Positions 44,439-54,490 of a stretch of DNA of 64,000 bases are shown piece after piece. The stretch lies in contig CP027224.1 in NCBI GenBank assembly GCA_002973635.1, positions 5,444,001 through 5,508,000 on the forward strand, written 5' to 3'. Position 1 is the first letter of the stretch; each line of letters starts with the position of its first letter. Under the pieces are notes generated by a model. The model was given only the letters and a program-made list of their open reading frames with translations, had not been told where the DNA came from and made no database searches. The position numbers and the translations under genes were made by a program. This DNA comes from Lysinibacillus sp. B2A1. Lineage in GTDB: Bacteria > Bacillota > Bacilli > Bacillales_A > Planococcaceae.

Positions 44439-46408
44439 GATTCAAAACTCCCTTCAAGTACCTCATTTATGGCCTCTTCTAAATATTTTTTCACGCCCTC
44501 TATAGAATTCCCTTCCATCTGGCAGGCTGCATTCGTTAAATGTCCGCCGCCACCGAGCTTTTCCATAATTAGCTGGACATTTACTTCGCCGAGTGATCTT
44601 GCACTTATACCTATTTTGCCATCTGCTCGATGCGCTATAACAAAGGAAGCACCAACATCCTTCATTGTTAATAAAATATCTGCTGTTTGCGCAATTAACA
44701 CAGAGTCATAAACTTTCGAATCCTCGCCAACAGCTATGGCAATACCAGGTTTTACAAACTTTACCGTTTGTACAATTTTAGAACGTTCTATATACGTATC
44801 CACATCTTCTTTTAAAAGACGCTGTACAAGTATTGTATCTGCACCATTTGTCCGTAAATAAGAAGCCGCTTCAAACGTGCGAGCACCCGTACGCAAGGTA
44901 AAACTCTTTGTATCAACAATAATTCCTGCTAGTAAGGCTGTTGCCTCTAGCATATTTATCTTCGCCCGCTTCGGCTGATATTCTAATAACTCTGTAACAA
45001 GCTCAGCAGTCGACGAGGCATACGGTTCCATGTAAACAAGTGTTGGATTCTCTATAAAGTCCTCACTTCGACGATGGTGATCAATTACAACAACCTTTTC
45101 AGCCAATTTTAATAAATGTGAATCGATGACTAAATCCGGTTTATGTGTATCAACAATAACGAGCAACGACTTTTCGGTCATTTTTGACGCAGCTTCCTCT
45201 GGTGTTAGGAAATTTTCATAGAAATCCGATTTACTCTCAATTTCATTCATTAAACGTGTGACACTTCCGTTTAATTCATCAAAGTTTATAATGACATAGC
45301 CCTTTACATCATTCATTTGTGCCATTTTTCGTACGCCGACAGAAGCACCAATCGAATCCATATCAGGGTTTTTATGCCCCATCACAAATACTTGATCACT
45401 CTCCTGAATTAAATCACGTAAAGCATGGGAAATAACCCTTGCTCTTACACGTGTACGTTTTTCTACTGGATTGGTTTTTCCGCCATAGAACTTTAGCTTT
45501 CCTGTTGGCTGCTTAATAGCTACCTGATCACCGCCACGTCCTAAAACAAGATCCAGACTTGATTGTGCTAGCTCACCAAGCTCCACTAATGAAGATGATC
45601 CTGCACCAACACCAATACTCAATGTTAATGAGAGATTTTTTTGCGCTGTTTTTTCTCGAATGGTATCTAAAATAGCAAATTTTTTCTTTTCAAGCTCTGT
45701 TAAAATAGATTCATTTAATACCGCTAAAAAACGGTCAGATGAAATTCTTTTTACAAATATTCCATGCTCTGCAGCCCATTCATTGACAATGGATGTAACC
45801 ATCGTATTGGTTAAGCTACGTGGCTGGTCATCCATCGCCTGCGTAATTTCATCATAATTATCAACAAATAAAATGGCAATGACAGTACGATCTGCAAAGT
45901 ATTGCTTTTCAATCGCAATCTGCTCTGTGATATCAAAGAAATAGAGCAGATGTTCTTCTTTTTTATAAAAAACACGATATTTTCGTTCACGTAGTGTAAT
46001 CGTGGCTTCATTTGATTCTTCAGTCTTCATTAGTACATAAATATCATCAGAAATATTGACAATTCCTTCACCTACTAATGTTTCTCTATTTAAAACTCCT
46101 TGCATATATGGATTGGACCATTCTATTTCATATTGATCATTGACGAGTAAAATTCCAATCGGCATTTCGAGCAATGCCTCTTCTCCAACCTTTTTCATAC
46201 GAAAAGAAATCGATTCAATATGCTTTTCTGTTTCATCAAAGGCTACCTGTTCTACCTTCCACGTATAGGCCATTAACAGTGCAAAGCCTACTCCATAACC
46301 AATACCTATCCCGATATTCCAAATACATAGAAGCACGAACGTCACAATGCCAAAAATGGAAAGAACAAAAAGCGGATAGCGAATCGGTCGTTTTCTAAAA
46401 GTCCCCAT
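44435..46408 (-). CDS. gdpP: GdpP, cyclic-di-AMP phosphodiesterase
   Basis: A 657-residue membrane enzyme: two N-terminal spans (about 12-50), a heme-binding PAS domain (about 75-150), a degenerate GGDEF domain (about 170-300) and DHH/DHHA1 phosphodiesterase domains with [28 protein letters not shown] and [10 protein letters not shown]. It hydrolyses c-di-AMP to pApA, controlling wall and potassium homeostasis. All metal ligands are present. It starts 12 bases after yybS. Confidence 0.96.
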   Translation of the reverse strand: MGTFRKRPIRYPLFVLSIFGIVTFVLLCIWNIGIGIGYGVGFALLMAYTWKVEQVAFDETEKHIESISFRMKKVGEEALLEMPIGILLVNDQYEIEWSNPYMQGVLNRETLVGEGIVNISDDIYVLMKTEESNEATITLRERKYRVFYKKEEHLLYFFDITEQIAIEKQYFADRTVIAILFVDNYDEITQAMDDQPRSLTNTMVTSIVNEWAAEHGIFVKRISSDRFLAVLNESILTELEKKKFAILDTIREKTAQKNLSLTLSIGVGAGSSSLVELGELAQSSLDLVLGRGGDQVAIKQPTGKLKFYGGKTNPVEKRTRVRARVISHALRDLIQESDQVFVMGHKNPDMDSIGASVGVRKMAQMNDVKGYVIINFDELNGSVTRLMNEIESKSDFYENFLTPEEAASKMTEKSLLVIVDTHKPDLVIDSHLLKLAEKVVVIDHHRRSEDFIENPTLVYMEPYASSTAELVTELLEYQPKRAKINMLEATALLAGIIVDTKSFTLRTGARTFEAASYLRTNGADTILVQRLLKEDVDTYIERSKIVQTVKFVKPGIAIAVGEDSKVYDSVLIAQTADILLTMKDVGASFVIAHRADGKIGISARSLGEVNVQLIMEKLGGGGHLTNAACQMEGNSIEGVKKYLEEAINEVLEGSFES

Positions 46409-46420
46409 TACATCAGCCCC

Positions 46421-47362
46421 TTATTCTTTAGTTTTCCCTTTCACAAGTGAACGAACATCAAAACCTAGGTCTATGATACCAAGTAATATCATAAAGGATG
46501 ATAATGGTATAGCGAGCAATGTCGCAATCCATTTTACACCTACTGGCATACCTTTTTTGGAAATAAAATAATGGATAAAGGAAATTCCCTGTAATATTAA
46601 TAAAACCCATAAAATATATGAAACATTTAACACAATTACATCTAATGTAGAACCAGGTTCTGGACGTATAAATAAGTTGATACATAAAATTATCATGTAA
46701 TACCATAATATTGATCGTGGTAAACGCATATGTTGAAAAGGTGCAAATTTTGGTACATTTAAACCTAGACGCTTCAATATAGGTAAATTAATTGACATCA
46801 GTACAAATGCTACAAAAAATGCCCCGAGGGTTACTGTTGAAGGAACCGTTAATTCCATCATCTTTGATACAGCTTCTACCTGGTCAGGAGTAATAGTTGA
46901 TTGACCAGTTAAATTTTGTGACATTGCTGCTGTTTGCTCATAATTTTTTTTCGCCATTTCTACACCAATCTCAACCATATTAATGCCTGCGAGACGTACA
47001 TACGCTAGAAATACAATTGCAGTTGATAAAAGAACAGCAATACCTGATGACATAAATAAATATATTTTACTTTTTTGTTGGCGAATGGCAGCACCTATCA
47101 TTATTCCTACTAACGCAAAAATAAATGCGAATGGCAGTATGACTAATCCGCTCGTTATAAATGTTAGAATACATCCGACAATTGCTACTAATATTGATGT
47201 GGAGCGCTTATATTTTGCGCTATACCATGCAAAGGGTAATGGTGCAAATAAAAATACTAACATGAAAGCAAGAGGAATATACGCAGATATTATCATCATC
47301 AACGTAAAAATTGCCACCATTGCAGCACCCTGTACAAGCGCCTTTGTTTGATTATTCGGCAT
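46421..47362 (-). CDS. yybS: YybS-family DUF2232 membrane protein
   Basis: A 313-residue protein with eight or so spans (MIISAYIPLAFMLVFLFAPL and others). It resembles S-component-like DUF2232 proteins always found upstream of gdpP in Bacillales; the ligand is unknown. AAGGAAGG precedes the ATG. First gene of the yybS-gdpP-rplI-dnaB operon. Confidence 0.9.
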   Translation of the reverse strand: MPNNQTKALVQGAAMVAIFTLMMIISAYIPLAFMLVFLFAPLPFAWYSAKYKRSTSILVAIVGCILTFITSGLVILPFAFIFALVGIMIGAAIRQQKSKIYLFMSSGIAVLLSTAIVFLAYVRLAGINMVEIGVEMAKKNYEQTAAMSQNLTGQSTITPDQVEAVSKMMELTVPSTVTLGAFFVAFVLMSINLPILKRLGLNVPKFAPFQHMRLPRSILWYYMIILCINLFIRPEPGSTLDVIVLNVSYILWVLLILQGISFIHYFISKKGMPVGVKWIATLLAIPLSSFMILLGIIDLGFDVRSLVKGKTKE

Positions 47363-47551
47363 TGAAAACCTTCCTTTTTTCAGTCAAAACTTACTAAACT
47401 TTATTGTACCATTTTTTCACGTTATTGAACAAAAAACGCTAAGAATCATAAATTTTGTAGAACTCTTGACTTTAATACATGTCTATTTAGAGGATATATT
47501 ACCGAATCGCCTAAACAAATTTTTTCATTAAAAAACATTTTGCAACAAAAA

Positions 47552-47589
47552 ACCAGCATACACCGATACGAATATCGAAATATGCTGGT
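47552..47589 (-). terminator. Terminator of rpsF-ssb-rpsR
   Basis: ACCAGCATA (47552-47560) pairs with TATGCTGGT (47581-47589), with an inner CGATA/TATCG stem. The minus-strand tail is TTTTTTGTTG. Confidence 0.85.
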
Positions 47590-47631
47590 CTTAAAAATTG
47601 ATGCAAGGTCAATGCCTTGGCGACATCAATC

Positions 47632-47868
47632 TTATTTGTCTTCTGCTACGAATGGAAGTAATCCCATGATACGAGATACTTTGATAGCTGAAGTTAATTT
47701 ACGTTGGTACTTAGCGCTAGTGCCAGTTACGCGACGTGGTAAGATTTTACCGCGCTCAGAGATGAATTTTTTTAATAAATCCACATCTTTATAGTCGATA
47801 TGCGTAATGTTATTAGCAGTGAAGTAGCAAACTTTACGGCGTTTGCGGCCTCCGCGACGTGGTGCCAT
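47632..47868 (-). CDS. rpsR: Ribosomal protein bS18
   Basis: A 78-residue protein starting [20 protein letters not shown] with the bS18 core [20 protein letters not shown]. It binds bS6 on the 30S platform. Last in rpsF-ssb-rpsR, 41 bases after ssb. Confidence 0.97.
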   Translation of the reverse strand: MAPRRGGRKRRKVCYFTANNITHIDYKDVDLLKKFISERGKILPRRVTGTSAKYQRKLTSAIKVSRIMGLLPFVAEDK

Positions 47869-47909
47869 AGTATGTCTCCTCCTTATTATTTTTTTATGTT
47901 AGAAGTATT

Positions 47910-48485
47910 TTAGAATGGAAGATCATCCTCAGATACTTCAATCGGTCCTTTGCTATTCGCAAATGGATCCTCATCTACACGTGTATAGTTCGGCTGATTC
48001 ATAGGTGGTTGATTTTGCTGATAAGCAGCATCGTTGCCAAATGAACCCTGTCCAGGCATCGAACCACCAAATGATTGCTGTGGTTGACCACCACCATACG
48101 ATGGCTGGTTATTACCGTAAGTCTGTCCACCATATTGTGGAGCAGGAGCACCGCTAGCACCAGCATTACGGGACTCTAAAAACTGTACGCTATCTGCCAC
48201 TACATCTGTTGTGTATACTCGCTTACCATCTTGTCCTTCATAGCTACCTGTTTGGATGCGGCCTTCCACTCCAATTAAACTTCCTTTTCGCATGAAGTTC
48301 GCTAGGTTTTCGGCCTGTTTTCGCCACGCAACGCAACTAATGAAATCAGCTTCGCGTTCACCTTGTTGGTTTGAGAATGTTCGATTCACAGCAATTGTAA
48401 ATCGTGTAGACGCAATACCATTTGGTGTATAGCGTAGCTCAGGATCTTTTGTTAGTCTTCCAACTAAAACGACACGGTTTATCAT
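47910..48485 (-). CDS. ssb: Single-stranded DNA-binding protein SsbA
   Basis: A 191-residue protein with an N-terminal OB fold ([20 protein letters not shown]), a glycine/glutamine-rich linker (about 108-175) and the acidic tip [10 protein letters not shown]...EDDLPF that recruits replication and repair partners. It protects ssDNA at the fork. It lies 36 bases after rpsF. Confidence 0.97.
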   Translation of the reverse strand: MINRVVLVGRLTKDPELRYTPNGIASTRFTIAVNRTFSNQQGEREADFISCVAWRKQAENLANFMRKGSLIGVEGRIQTGSYEGQDGKRVYTTDVVADSVQFLESRNAGASGAPAPQYGGQTYGNNQPSYGGGQPQQSFGGSMPGQGSFGNDAAYQQNQPPMNQPNYTRVDEDPFANSKGPIEVSEDDLPF

Positions 48486-48521
48486 CAGAATACAACCTCC
48501 TTTTCAGCATTTTGTTAAAAA

Positions 48522-48812
48522 TTATTTTTCTTCTTCGCGAACTGCAATGTGACGAATGATATCTTCGCTGATGTTAGCAAGACGTGTATATTCGTTGATT
48601 GCTCCTGAAGTAGCGTTTACTTTAACGATTTGGTAGTAACCTTCACGGAAGTCTTGAATTTCATAAGCTAGGCGACGTTTGCCCCACTCTTTTGATTCGA
48701 TGACTTCTGCACCGTTAGAAGTTAAGATTTCGTTGAAACGTTCAACTAAAGCTTTCTTCGCTTCGTCTTCAATGTTTGGACGTACGATGTACATTAATTC
48801 GTATTTTCTCAT
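48522..48812 (-). CDS. rpsF: Ribosomal protein bS6
   Basis: A 96-residue protein starting [13 protein letters not shown], ferredoxin-like fold. ATG 48812 follows AAGGAGGTG; the frame runs to 48860 without another site. First gene of rpsF-ssb-rpsR. No convincing S6:S18 leader motif is seen. Confidence 0.97.
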   Translation of the reverse strand: MRKYELMYIVRPNIEDEAKKALVERFNEILTSNGAEVIESKEWGKRRLAYEIQDFREGYYQIVKVNATSGAINEYTRLANISEDIIRHIAVREEEK

Positions 48813-48985
48813 CTGTTTACACCTCCTTATGGACTTAGGCTCTCCTATATAAGGGAGCAAGGAGTAAGTAATAATTATTACTCACATCAATGAATTGTAA
48901 CATACAGGTACATGTCTTTCAAGTCGTAAACTAATAATTCATCCTATTATAATGTATATAATTGATTCATGAAGGAGGAGCTTTC

Positions 48986-49546
48986 ATGCTACCAGAAAAA
49001 GAACCGATTGTGATCGAACTCGATATAAAAAAACTAATGATGGACAATATTGTTGTCACAAGTGGACTTGTTATATTATTTTTGGCAATTCAATATATTT
49101 GCTTTAAAGAGTTCCATTTCTCATTTTTTGATATGATTATTGGGTCCGTTCTCTTTGTTGCCCTGTATATTTTATTTATTGTATTACACGAGGCCTCTCA
49201 TTTACTTGGATTTATGTTATTTGGAGGCGTACCTTTTAAGTCATTAAAATATGGCCTTAATTTAGAGCTAGGCATAGCGTATGCTACAACAGACCAGCCA
49301 CTGCCTAATCATGCAATGAAGAAGGCCTTATTACTGCCTTTTTGGACGACAGGTATTTTACCTGCTATTGTAGGTTTCTACTTTAACAGCACTGTTCTAG
49401 TATTAGTGGGAGCATTTTTAATAGCTGGAGCTGTGGGAGATTTCGCAATGTATAAAGAGTTACGTAAATATCCAAAAAATGCACTTATTAAAGATGATCC
49501 ACATTTACCTAAGCTATATGTTTACACGAATCCAAAAAAAGATTAA
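48986..49546 (+). CDS. DUF3267 membrane protein, putative zinc metalloprotease
   Basis: A 186-residue protein with four spans. HEASH (in VLHEASHLLGF) is an H-E-x2-H motif within the membrane, as expected for DUF3267 zincin-like proteins; a later aspartate (GDFAMY) could be a third ligand. The substrate is unknown. GGAGGAG lies six bases before ATG 48986. It is divergent from rpsF and has its own terminator. Confidence 0.82.
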   Translation: MLPEKEPIVIELDIKKLMMDNIVVTSGLVILFLAIQYICFKEFHFSFFDMIIGSVLFVALYILFIVLHEASHLLGFMLFGGVPFKSLKYGLNLELGIAYATTDQPLPNHAMKKALLLPFWTTGILPAIVGFYFNSTVLVLVGAFLIAGAVGDFAMYKELRKYPKNALIKDDPHLPKLYVYTNPKKD

Positions 49547-49584
49547 AAAAGGTTGGGACACTCTACATATTTAATAAAAAATTC

Positions 49585-49624
49585 AAAATGCCAAAGCGCT
49601 ATTTAATTTGTGCTTTGGCATTTT
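49585..49624. terminator. Terminator between DUF3267 and the acyl-CoA dehydrogenase-like gene
   Basis: AAAATGCCAAAGC (49585-49597) pairs with GCTTTGGCATTTT (49612-49624). It serves convergent genes. Confidence 0.85.
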
Positions 49625-49656
49625 CTAGTTTGCTCATCAAAAAACTTCTGACAACT

Positions 49657-50697
49657 TTACGGAGTTAAAAAACCATGCTGTGCTGCAGTATATAAATTTC
49701 TCCAAATACGATTAATCGAAGATGTCTCAGTAATTGCCTCCATTCCAAAATTACGAATGAAGCTGTTGGCTATATCGATACAGGTTGCTGCACTATCCTT
49801 ACTCATTTGTGAGAATTCCTGTAGTTCTAAATCCGCTAACTCTTGACCAGCTTTATGTTTTTCCCAGTATTGAGTCAGTTTTGCATAAAATTGTTCTTCA
49901 AGCTGATTAAAGTTTTGTTGCTTCTGTATTAATAAAGCGTGTAATGTACCCATGCGTTCTGCTCGACTTGGTTCATTACTTTTTTGCTTGATCATAATAG
50001 ACGTCTGCTCTAAGAAATTTTCTGTTATGCCTAGGCAAACACTCAGGAAGGAAGCCTCTGCAAATGTGCCAAACGGAAAGCTATGTACAAAGCTTCCATA
50101 GTTATTATGAATGGCACCTAACTGAAACGTTGCTTCTTGTGGCACCCATGCATTTTGAATACTGATTGTATGACTGGCTGTTGCTTTTAAACCCATTGCA
50201 CGCCAATCATGAAAAATCTCAACATGCTCACGCTCAACTGAGCAACTAATAATTTGATCGGTTCTTATACCTTCATGCTCCACAAAGCAATTCATTGTAA
50301 AAGTAGTAGCATAATCTGCGCCACTACAATACTTCCATTGTCCTGATACACGATAGCCACCCTCCATTTGCACTGCTATGCCTGTTGGATAGCCACTACC
50401 TGCGATAACAGCATTTCTTGGCGAAAAGATTTTTTTACAGACCTCTTGATTGAATGTTGGGATAAATGCATTACCACCTGTACCGATTGTGACCAGCCAA
50501 CCTAGATTTCCATCAAGTGCAGACATCTGTTGAAATACTTTCATGCCTTCCAATAAGTTTAATTCTTTACCGCCTAATTCCTTAGGTGTAAATAGCTTAA
50601 ACAATTTTTGCTCGTAAATAGCTTCTAAGATATCTATCGGTAATTGCCCTAGCTGCTCAATTTCCAATCCTCGTTCTTTTATGTGTAATAAATTCAT
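49657..50697 (-). CDS. Acyl-CoA dehydrogenase-fold flavoenzyme
   Basis: A 346-residue protein with the acyl-CoA dehydrogenase fold: helical N-domain (LFTPKELGGKELNLLEGM), middle beta domain (GGYRVSGQWKYCSGADYATT, DWRAMGLKATASHT) and C-terminal helices. The catalytic glutamate of true dehydrogenases is not evident, and the shape is closer to flavin-dependent monooxygenases of the HpaB/DszC type. The substrate is unknown. ATG 50697 is preferred over GTG 50700 for spacing to GGCAGG. This gene is not a standard member of the origin region, so it may be a lineage-specific insertion. Confidence 0.78.
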   Translation of the reverse strand: MNLLHIKERGLEIEQLGQLPIDILEAIYEQKLFKLFTPKELGGKELNLLEGMKVFQQMSALDGNLGWLVTIGTGGNAFIPTFNQEVCKKIFSPRNAVIAGSGYPTGIAVQMEGGYRVSGQWKYCSGADYATTFTMNCFVEHEGIRTDQIISCSVEREHVEIFHDWRAMGLKATASHTISIQNAWVPQEATFQLGAIHNNYGSFVHSFPFGTFAEASFLSVCLGITENFLEQTSIMIKQKSNEPSRAERMGTLHALLIQKQQNFNQLEEQFYAKLTQYWEKHKAGQELADLELQEFSQMSKDSAATCIDIANSFIRNFGMEAITETSSINRIWRNLYTAAQHGFLTP

Positions 50698-50745
50698 CAC
50701 TATACCTGCCTTTCAAAATAAACAGATCAACATCTAAACAAAAAA

Positions 50746-50767
50746 GGCAATCCATTTAAAGATTGCC
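50746..50767 (-). terminator. Terminator of ychF
   Basis: GGCAATC (50746-50752) pairs with GATTGCC (50761-50767). The minus-strand tail is TTTTTTGTTT. Confidence 0.8.
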
Positions 50768-50779
50768 CCAGTTTATGTT

Positions 50780-51880
50780 TTATACATTGAAACGGAATAA
50801 CATAATATCTCCGTCTTGTACAATATACTCTTTACCTTCAAGACGTACTTTACCAGCTTCTTTAGCAGCGGCTTGAGAACCAGCCTCTACTAAATCATCG
50901 AACGCAACTGTTTCTGCACGAATAAAACCACGTTCAAAGTCAGTATGAATGATCCCCGCACATTGTGGAGCCTTCATCCCTTTACGGAAAGTCCATGCAC
51001 GCACCTCTTGTACCCCTGCTGTAAAGTAAGTTGCTAGTCCAAGTAAATCATAAGAAGTACGGATTAATTGATCTAAACCTGATTCCTTAATACCTAGTTC
51101 TTCTAGGAACATTGCCTTTTCTTCATCATCAAGCTCGGAAATTTCTTCTTCGATTTTTGCACAAATTGTAATAACTTGAGCACCTTCAGCAGACGCATAC
51201 TCACGCACTTTTTTCACATACTCGTTGTTATCAGCATCTGCCACTTCATCTTCTGAAACGTTTGCCACATAAAGCATTGGTTTAATTGTTAATAGATGAA
51301 GCCCCTTGATTACCTTTAGTTCATCCTCAGAAAGCTCAGCTGCACGTGCAGGTCGACCGTTTTCTAATTGTTCTTTAATTTTTAGTAGTACAGGTTCTTC
51401 AATCATGGCTTCCTTGTCTTTTTGCTTAGCCATTTTGCTAACACGCTGTAAACGCTTATCTACAGATTCTAAATCAGCAAGCGCAAGCTCTAGATTAATG
51501 ACCTCAATATCATCAATTGGATCAACAGCTCCTGATACGTGCGTAATGTTTTCGTCTACAAAGCAACGCACAACTTGGCAAATGGCATCTACTTCACGAA
51601 TATGTGCTAGAAATTTATTTCCTAATCCTTCACCTTTTGAAGCACCTTTTACAATTCCTGCGATATCAGTAAACTCAAACGCTGTTGGTACTGTTTTTTT
51701 CGGTATTACTAATTCAGTTAATTTATCTAAACGTGCATCTGGTACTTCAACAATACCAACGTTTGGATCGATTGTTGCGAATGGATAGTTTGCAGCCAAT
51801 GCGCCCGCTTTTGTAATTGCGTTAAATAATGTTGATTTCCCAACGTTAGGTAAACCAACGATTCCAGCTGTTAATGCCAT
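50780..51880 (-). CDS. ychF: Redox-regulated ATPase YchF (OLA1 family)
   Basis: A 366-residue Obg-type P-loop NTPase that prefers ATP. G1 GLPNVGKST, the DTAG-equivalent FTDIAGIVKGASKGEGLGNK and a C-terminal TGS domain are present. It binds ribosomes and influences oxidative-stress response. ATG 51880 gives the standard family length; the extra four codons upstream lack a site. Confidence 0.95.
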   Translation of the reverse strand: MALTAGIVGLPNVGKSTLFNAITKAGALAANYPFATIDPNVGIVEVPDARLDKLTELVIPKKTVPTAFEFTDIAGIVKGASKGEGLGNKFLAHIREVDAICQVVRCFVDENITHVSGAVDPIDDIEVINLELALADLESVDKRLQRVSKMAKQKDKEAMIEEPVLLKIKEQLENGRPARAAELSEDELKVIKGLHLLTIKPMLYVANVSEDEVADADNNEYVKKVREYASAEGAQVITICAKIEEEISELDDEEKAMFLEELGIKESGLDQLIRTSYDLLGLATYFTAGVQEVRAWTFRKGMKAPQCAGIIHTDFERGFIRAETVAFDDLVEAGSQAAAKEAGKVRLEGKEYIVQDGDIMLFRFNV

Positions 51881-51976
51881 GAATGGACACAACCTTTCTA
51901 TGATCTGTTCATTTTTCTCTCATATAACCTTATCTATTATATTGATTCACTCTTAAAAAGTCTAATACGCCTAAAG

Positions 51977-52177
51977 CTAAGCCTCACTAGCAGAAATTAA
52001 AACCTTCTTCATTTTTTTTTCAAATTCACGGCGTGGAATCATGACACTATGCTGACAGCCTTCACATTTAATTCGTACATCTGCACCCATACGAATAATT
52101 TTCCACTTGTTTGTGCCACATGGGTGCTGCTTCTTCATTTCAACAATATCGTTTAGACCAAATTTCTTCGGTTCCAT
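51977..52177 (-). CDS. yyzM: YyzM, small DUF951 protein
   Basis: A 66-residue protein beginning MEPKKFGLNDIVEMKKQHPC with a C-x-G-type start and IKCEGCQHSVMIPR, a probable metal- or RNA-binding fold. Conserved next to the MscS gene in Bacillales; function unknown. The ATG shares a base with the preceding stop (TAATG). Confidence 0.9.
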   Translation of the reverse strand: MEPKKFGLNDIVEMKKQHPCGTNKWKIIRMGADVRIKCEGCQHSVMIPRREFEKKMKKVLISASEA

Positions 52178-53052
52178 TATTCATTTCTCCCTTCATCTTT
52201 AACACCATATAACATCATTTTTGGATGAGACATTGGTATATTATTTTCTTCAAAAAGCCTTGTCACATCTCTACGAATAGTACGTGCCACTCCATATTGT
52301 TGCTGAGGTAATGTCTCAGCCACTATACGAATCGTTACTTCAGTACCCTTGACATTTTGTACCCCTAAAAAGGCTGGTACTGTTACGAGCTCTTTATGAA
52401 CATCAGGTAACGATTCTAAATATTTCTTTATAATAGATTCTGCCTTTTCAAAATCTGCATCACTCGTCATCTGTAAATCTATAAAAATTTTAGAGTTATT
52501 GACAGAATAGTTCACAACTTCCCCAATTGAACCATTTGGAATTATAAATTGCTCACCAGTAGCTCCGTTAATCTTTGTTGTTCGTAAGCCTATTTCTACA
52601 ACGGTTCCCTCTGCCCCATTAATTTTTATATAATCACCAACACCGAATTGATCCTCAAAAATGATAAAAAATCCAGTAATAACATCCTTTACTAAACTTT
52701 GTGCACCAAAACCAATTGCTAAACCAACAATCCCTGCACCAGCTAAAAGCCCTGCTATTTTAATCTCTAAGCTAGATAAAATTGCAACGATGGCGGAAAA
52801 ATAAACTGCGTAGGAGATAATACTTTGTAATAATCTCGAAATTGTTCGCTGTCGACGCTCTGAATGGTTTAATGGAGAGCGCATACGTATTAAAAACACT
52901 TTTTTAATAAATTTTTTCCCTAATCGTACTGCGATCCATGAAACAATTAGAATAAGTGTAATTTCAAGGGTTACATCTACAATCATTTCCCAAAATTCTT
53001 CTGATGTTAGTTTATTCCAATAATTTTCTATTAACCTCTTGTTGAATCCCAA
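52177..53052 (-). CDS. MscS-type mechanosensitive channel
   Basis: A 291-residue protein: three N-terminal spans (WEMIVDVTLEITLILIVSWI and two more), the pore-lining GLLAGAGIVGLAIGFGAQSL helix and the cytoplasmic beta/alpha vestibule (VGDYIKINGAEGTVVEIGLR). It opens under membrane tension to release solutes. I place the start at TTG 53052 after AGAGGTGG; the frame extends to GTG 53061, which lies inside that site. Confidence 0.9.
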   Translation of the reverse strand: MGFNKRLIENYWNKLTSEEFWEMIVDVTLEITLILIVSWIAVRLGKKFIKKVFLIRMRSPLNHSERRQRTISRLLQSIISYAVYFSAIVAILSSLEIKIAGLLAGAGIVGLAIGFGAQSLVKDVITGFFIIFEDQFGVGDYIKINGAEGTVVEIGLRTTKINGATGEQFIIPNGSIGEVVNYSVNNSKIFIDLQMTSDADFEKAESIIKKYLESLPDVHKELVTVPAFLGVQNVKGTEVTIRIVAETLPQQQYGVARTIRRDVTRLFEENNIPMSHPKMMLYGVKDEGRNE

Positions 53053-53145
53053 TATTACCACCTCTTGTATAACTTACTAAAAATTTGTGTATACTGCATA
53101 AAAATTGAGCACTTCCTCCAAATAAAAAAGAAAGTGAGTTTTTTT

Positions 53146-53778
53146 ATGAATACTATACCAAATTTATTACTTCCTTATTCCCTTCATCATGAAAGTAAAA
53201 ATGCCGTTTGGCAATTAAGTACATTATTTTTAGAACATATACCATTTCATCATGATCGACTTATTTTCTGCTGTATTGGAAGTGACCGTTGTACAGGTGA
53301 TACCCTGGGGCCATTAACAGGTAGTTTTCTTAATAAATCTGTTAGTTTTCCATATGAAGTTGTAGGCTCTTTAGAAGACCCTTTACATGCTCTTAATTTA
53401 GACTCTACATTACAACAGCTACACAATCATACAACAAAACCTTTTATTATTGCGATTGATGCTTGCCTTGGTAGCGAAAAAAATGTTGGGCATATTTCTG
53501 TACAAAATGGACCCATTTTCCCTGGTAAGGCTGTTAAAAAACAATTACCTCCAATTGGTGACATTTCTGTTAAAGGAATCGTCAATATTGGAGGCTTTAT
53601 GGAGATGCTGGTTTTACAAAATACAAGACTTCATATTTCTTATGCAATGGCGGAAAAACTTTCAAGAGCACTATTACTCGCTGCACATCGTTTCTCACTG
53701 AAAAGTATAGAAGATAGCGACCATAATGCCGACAACGACGATACCTGGCAACAAGTTGGCAGCCTTGATCTTGGTTAA
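53146..53778 (+). CDS. yyaC: YyaC, GPR-related sporulation protein
   Basis: A 210-residue protein of the GPR-protease fold, with CIGSDRCTGDTLGPLTG and IAIDACLGS typical of YyaC. It is expressed during sporulation in B. subtilis; its target is unknown. ATG 53146 is chosen because upstream codons are low-complexity and lack a site. The 3' end overlaps the convergent DUF554 gene by 84 bases. Confidence 0.9.
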   Translation: MNTIPNLLLPYSLHHESKNAVWQLSTLFLEHIPFHHDRLIFCCIGSDRCTGDTLGPLTGSFLNKSVSFPYEVVGSLEDPLHALNLDSTLQQLHNHTTKPFIIAIDACLGSEKNVGHISVQNGPIFPGKAVKKQLPPIGDISVKGIVNIGGFMEMLVLQNTRLHISYAMAEKLSRALLLAAHRFSLKSIEDSDHNADNDDTWQQVGSLDLG

Positions 53779-54411
53779 GCCTGCAATATTTAAACCAATG
53801 GCCAAAATCATGACACCACCTACAGCAGTCATCTCTGTAATAAACATTTGTAACGCTTCATCTGGTATAAAGGAGCTAATGACACCCGCGAAAAGTGCAA
53901 TCACTCCTTGATATAGGAAGACAGGCACTGCAGATAATAGTACACCTATGCCTAATGTAGATGCTAAGATAATCGAAGTAAATCCATCGATTAAACCTTT
54001 CGTTATGAGTACATTATGATCATTACGCAAGCCACTATCAAGTGCACCTATGACAGCCATAGAACCGACTACAAAAATCAATGAAGCCGTTACAAAACCC
54101 TCTGCAATACTAATTTGATTATTATCAGTACGTTTTTTGCTAAATAAAGATTCAACCCATTGCCCCAGTCGATTCATTTGTTTATCTAAGTCTAACCATT
54201 CGCCAATAACAGTACCTACAACTAAACTTACCACCATTATAATAAAGTTATCACTTTCAAAGCCCATTTTAATACCTAAAAGTGCAACTGCTAAGCCAAT
54301 AATTGATAATACAGAAGACTTCATTGATTCCGGAATATTTTTAAAAATTCTCCCTACAACCGAGCCTGCTATAATTAATAATGCGTTTATTAAAGCTCCA
54401 AATAAAACCAC
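53695..54411 (-). CDS. DUF554 membrane protein
   Basis: A 238-residue protein with seven spans (LFGALINALLIIAGSVVGRI and others), matching the DUF554 family of small putative transporters. GTG start with GGAAGG nearby. It ends 84 bases inside yyaC on the other strand, an unusually long convergent overlap. Confidence 0.85.
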   Translation of the reverse strand: MVLFGALINALLIIAGSVVGRIFKNIPESMKSSVLSIIGLAVALLGIKMGFESDNFIIMVVSLVVGTVIGEWLDLDKQMNRLGQWVESLFSKKRTDNNQISIAEGFVTASLIFVVGSMAVIGALDSGLRNDHNVLITKGLIDGFTSIILASTLGIGVLLSAVPVFLYQGVIALFAGVISSFIPDEALQMFITEMTAVGGVMILAIGLNIAGLTKIKAANLLPGIVVVGIMVAIFYTFQ

Positions 54412-54442
54412 GGTTCAGCCTTCCTTCTCTCTAGAAAAATAG

Positions 54443-54467
54443 AGAGCGCCTTATAATTCGGCGCTCT
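54443..54467 (-). terminator. Terminator of parA-parB
   Basis: AGAGCGCC (54443-54450) pairs with GGCGCTCT (54460-54467). The minus-strand tail is CTATTTTTC, 24 bases past the parB stop. Confidence 0.85.
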
Positions 54468-54490
54468 GACTACGTTATAGAAATTTAGCA

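Noticed and set aside
48813..48900. S6:S18 autoregulatory leader before rpsF
   Set aside because: A CTCC/GGAG hairpin is possible but the characteristic CCG bulge is absent.
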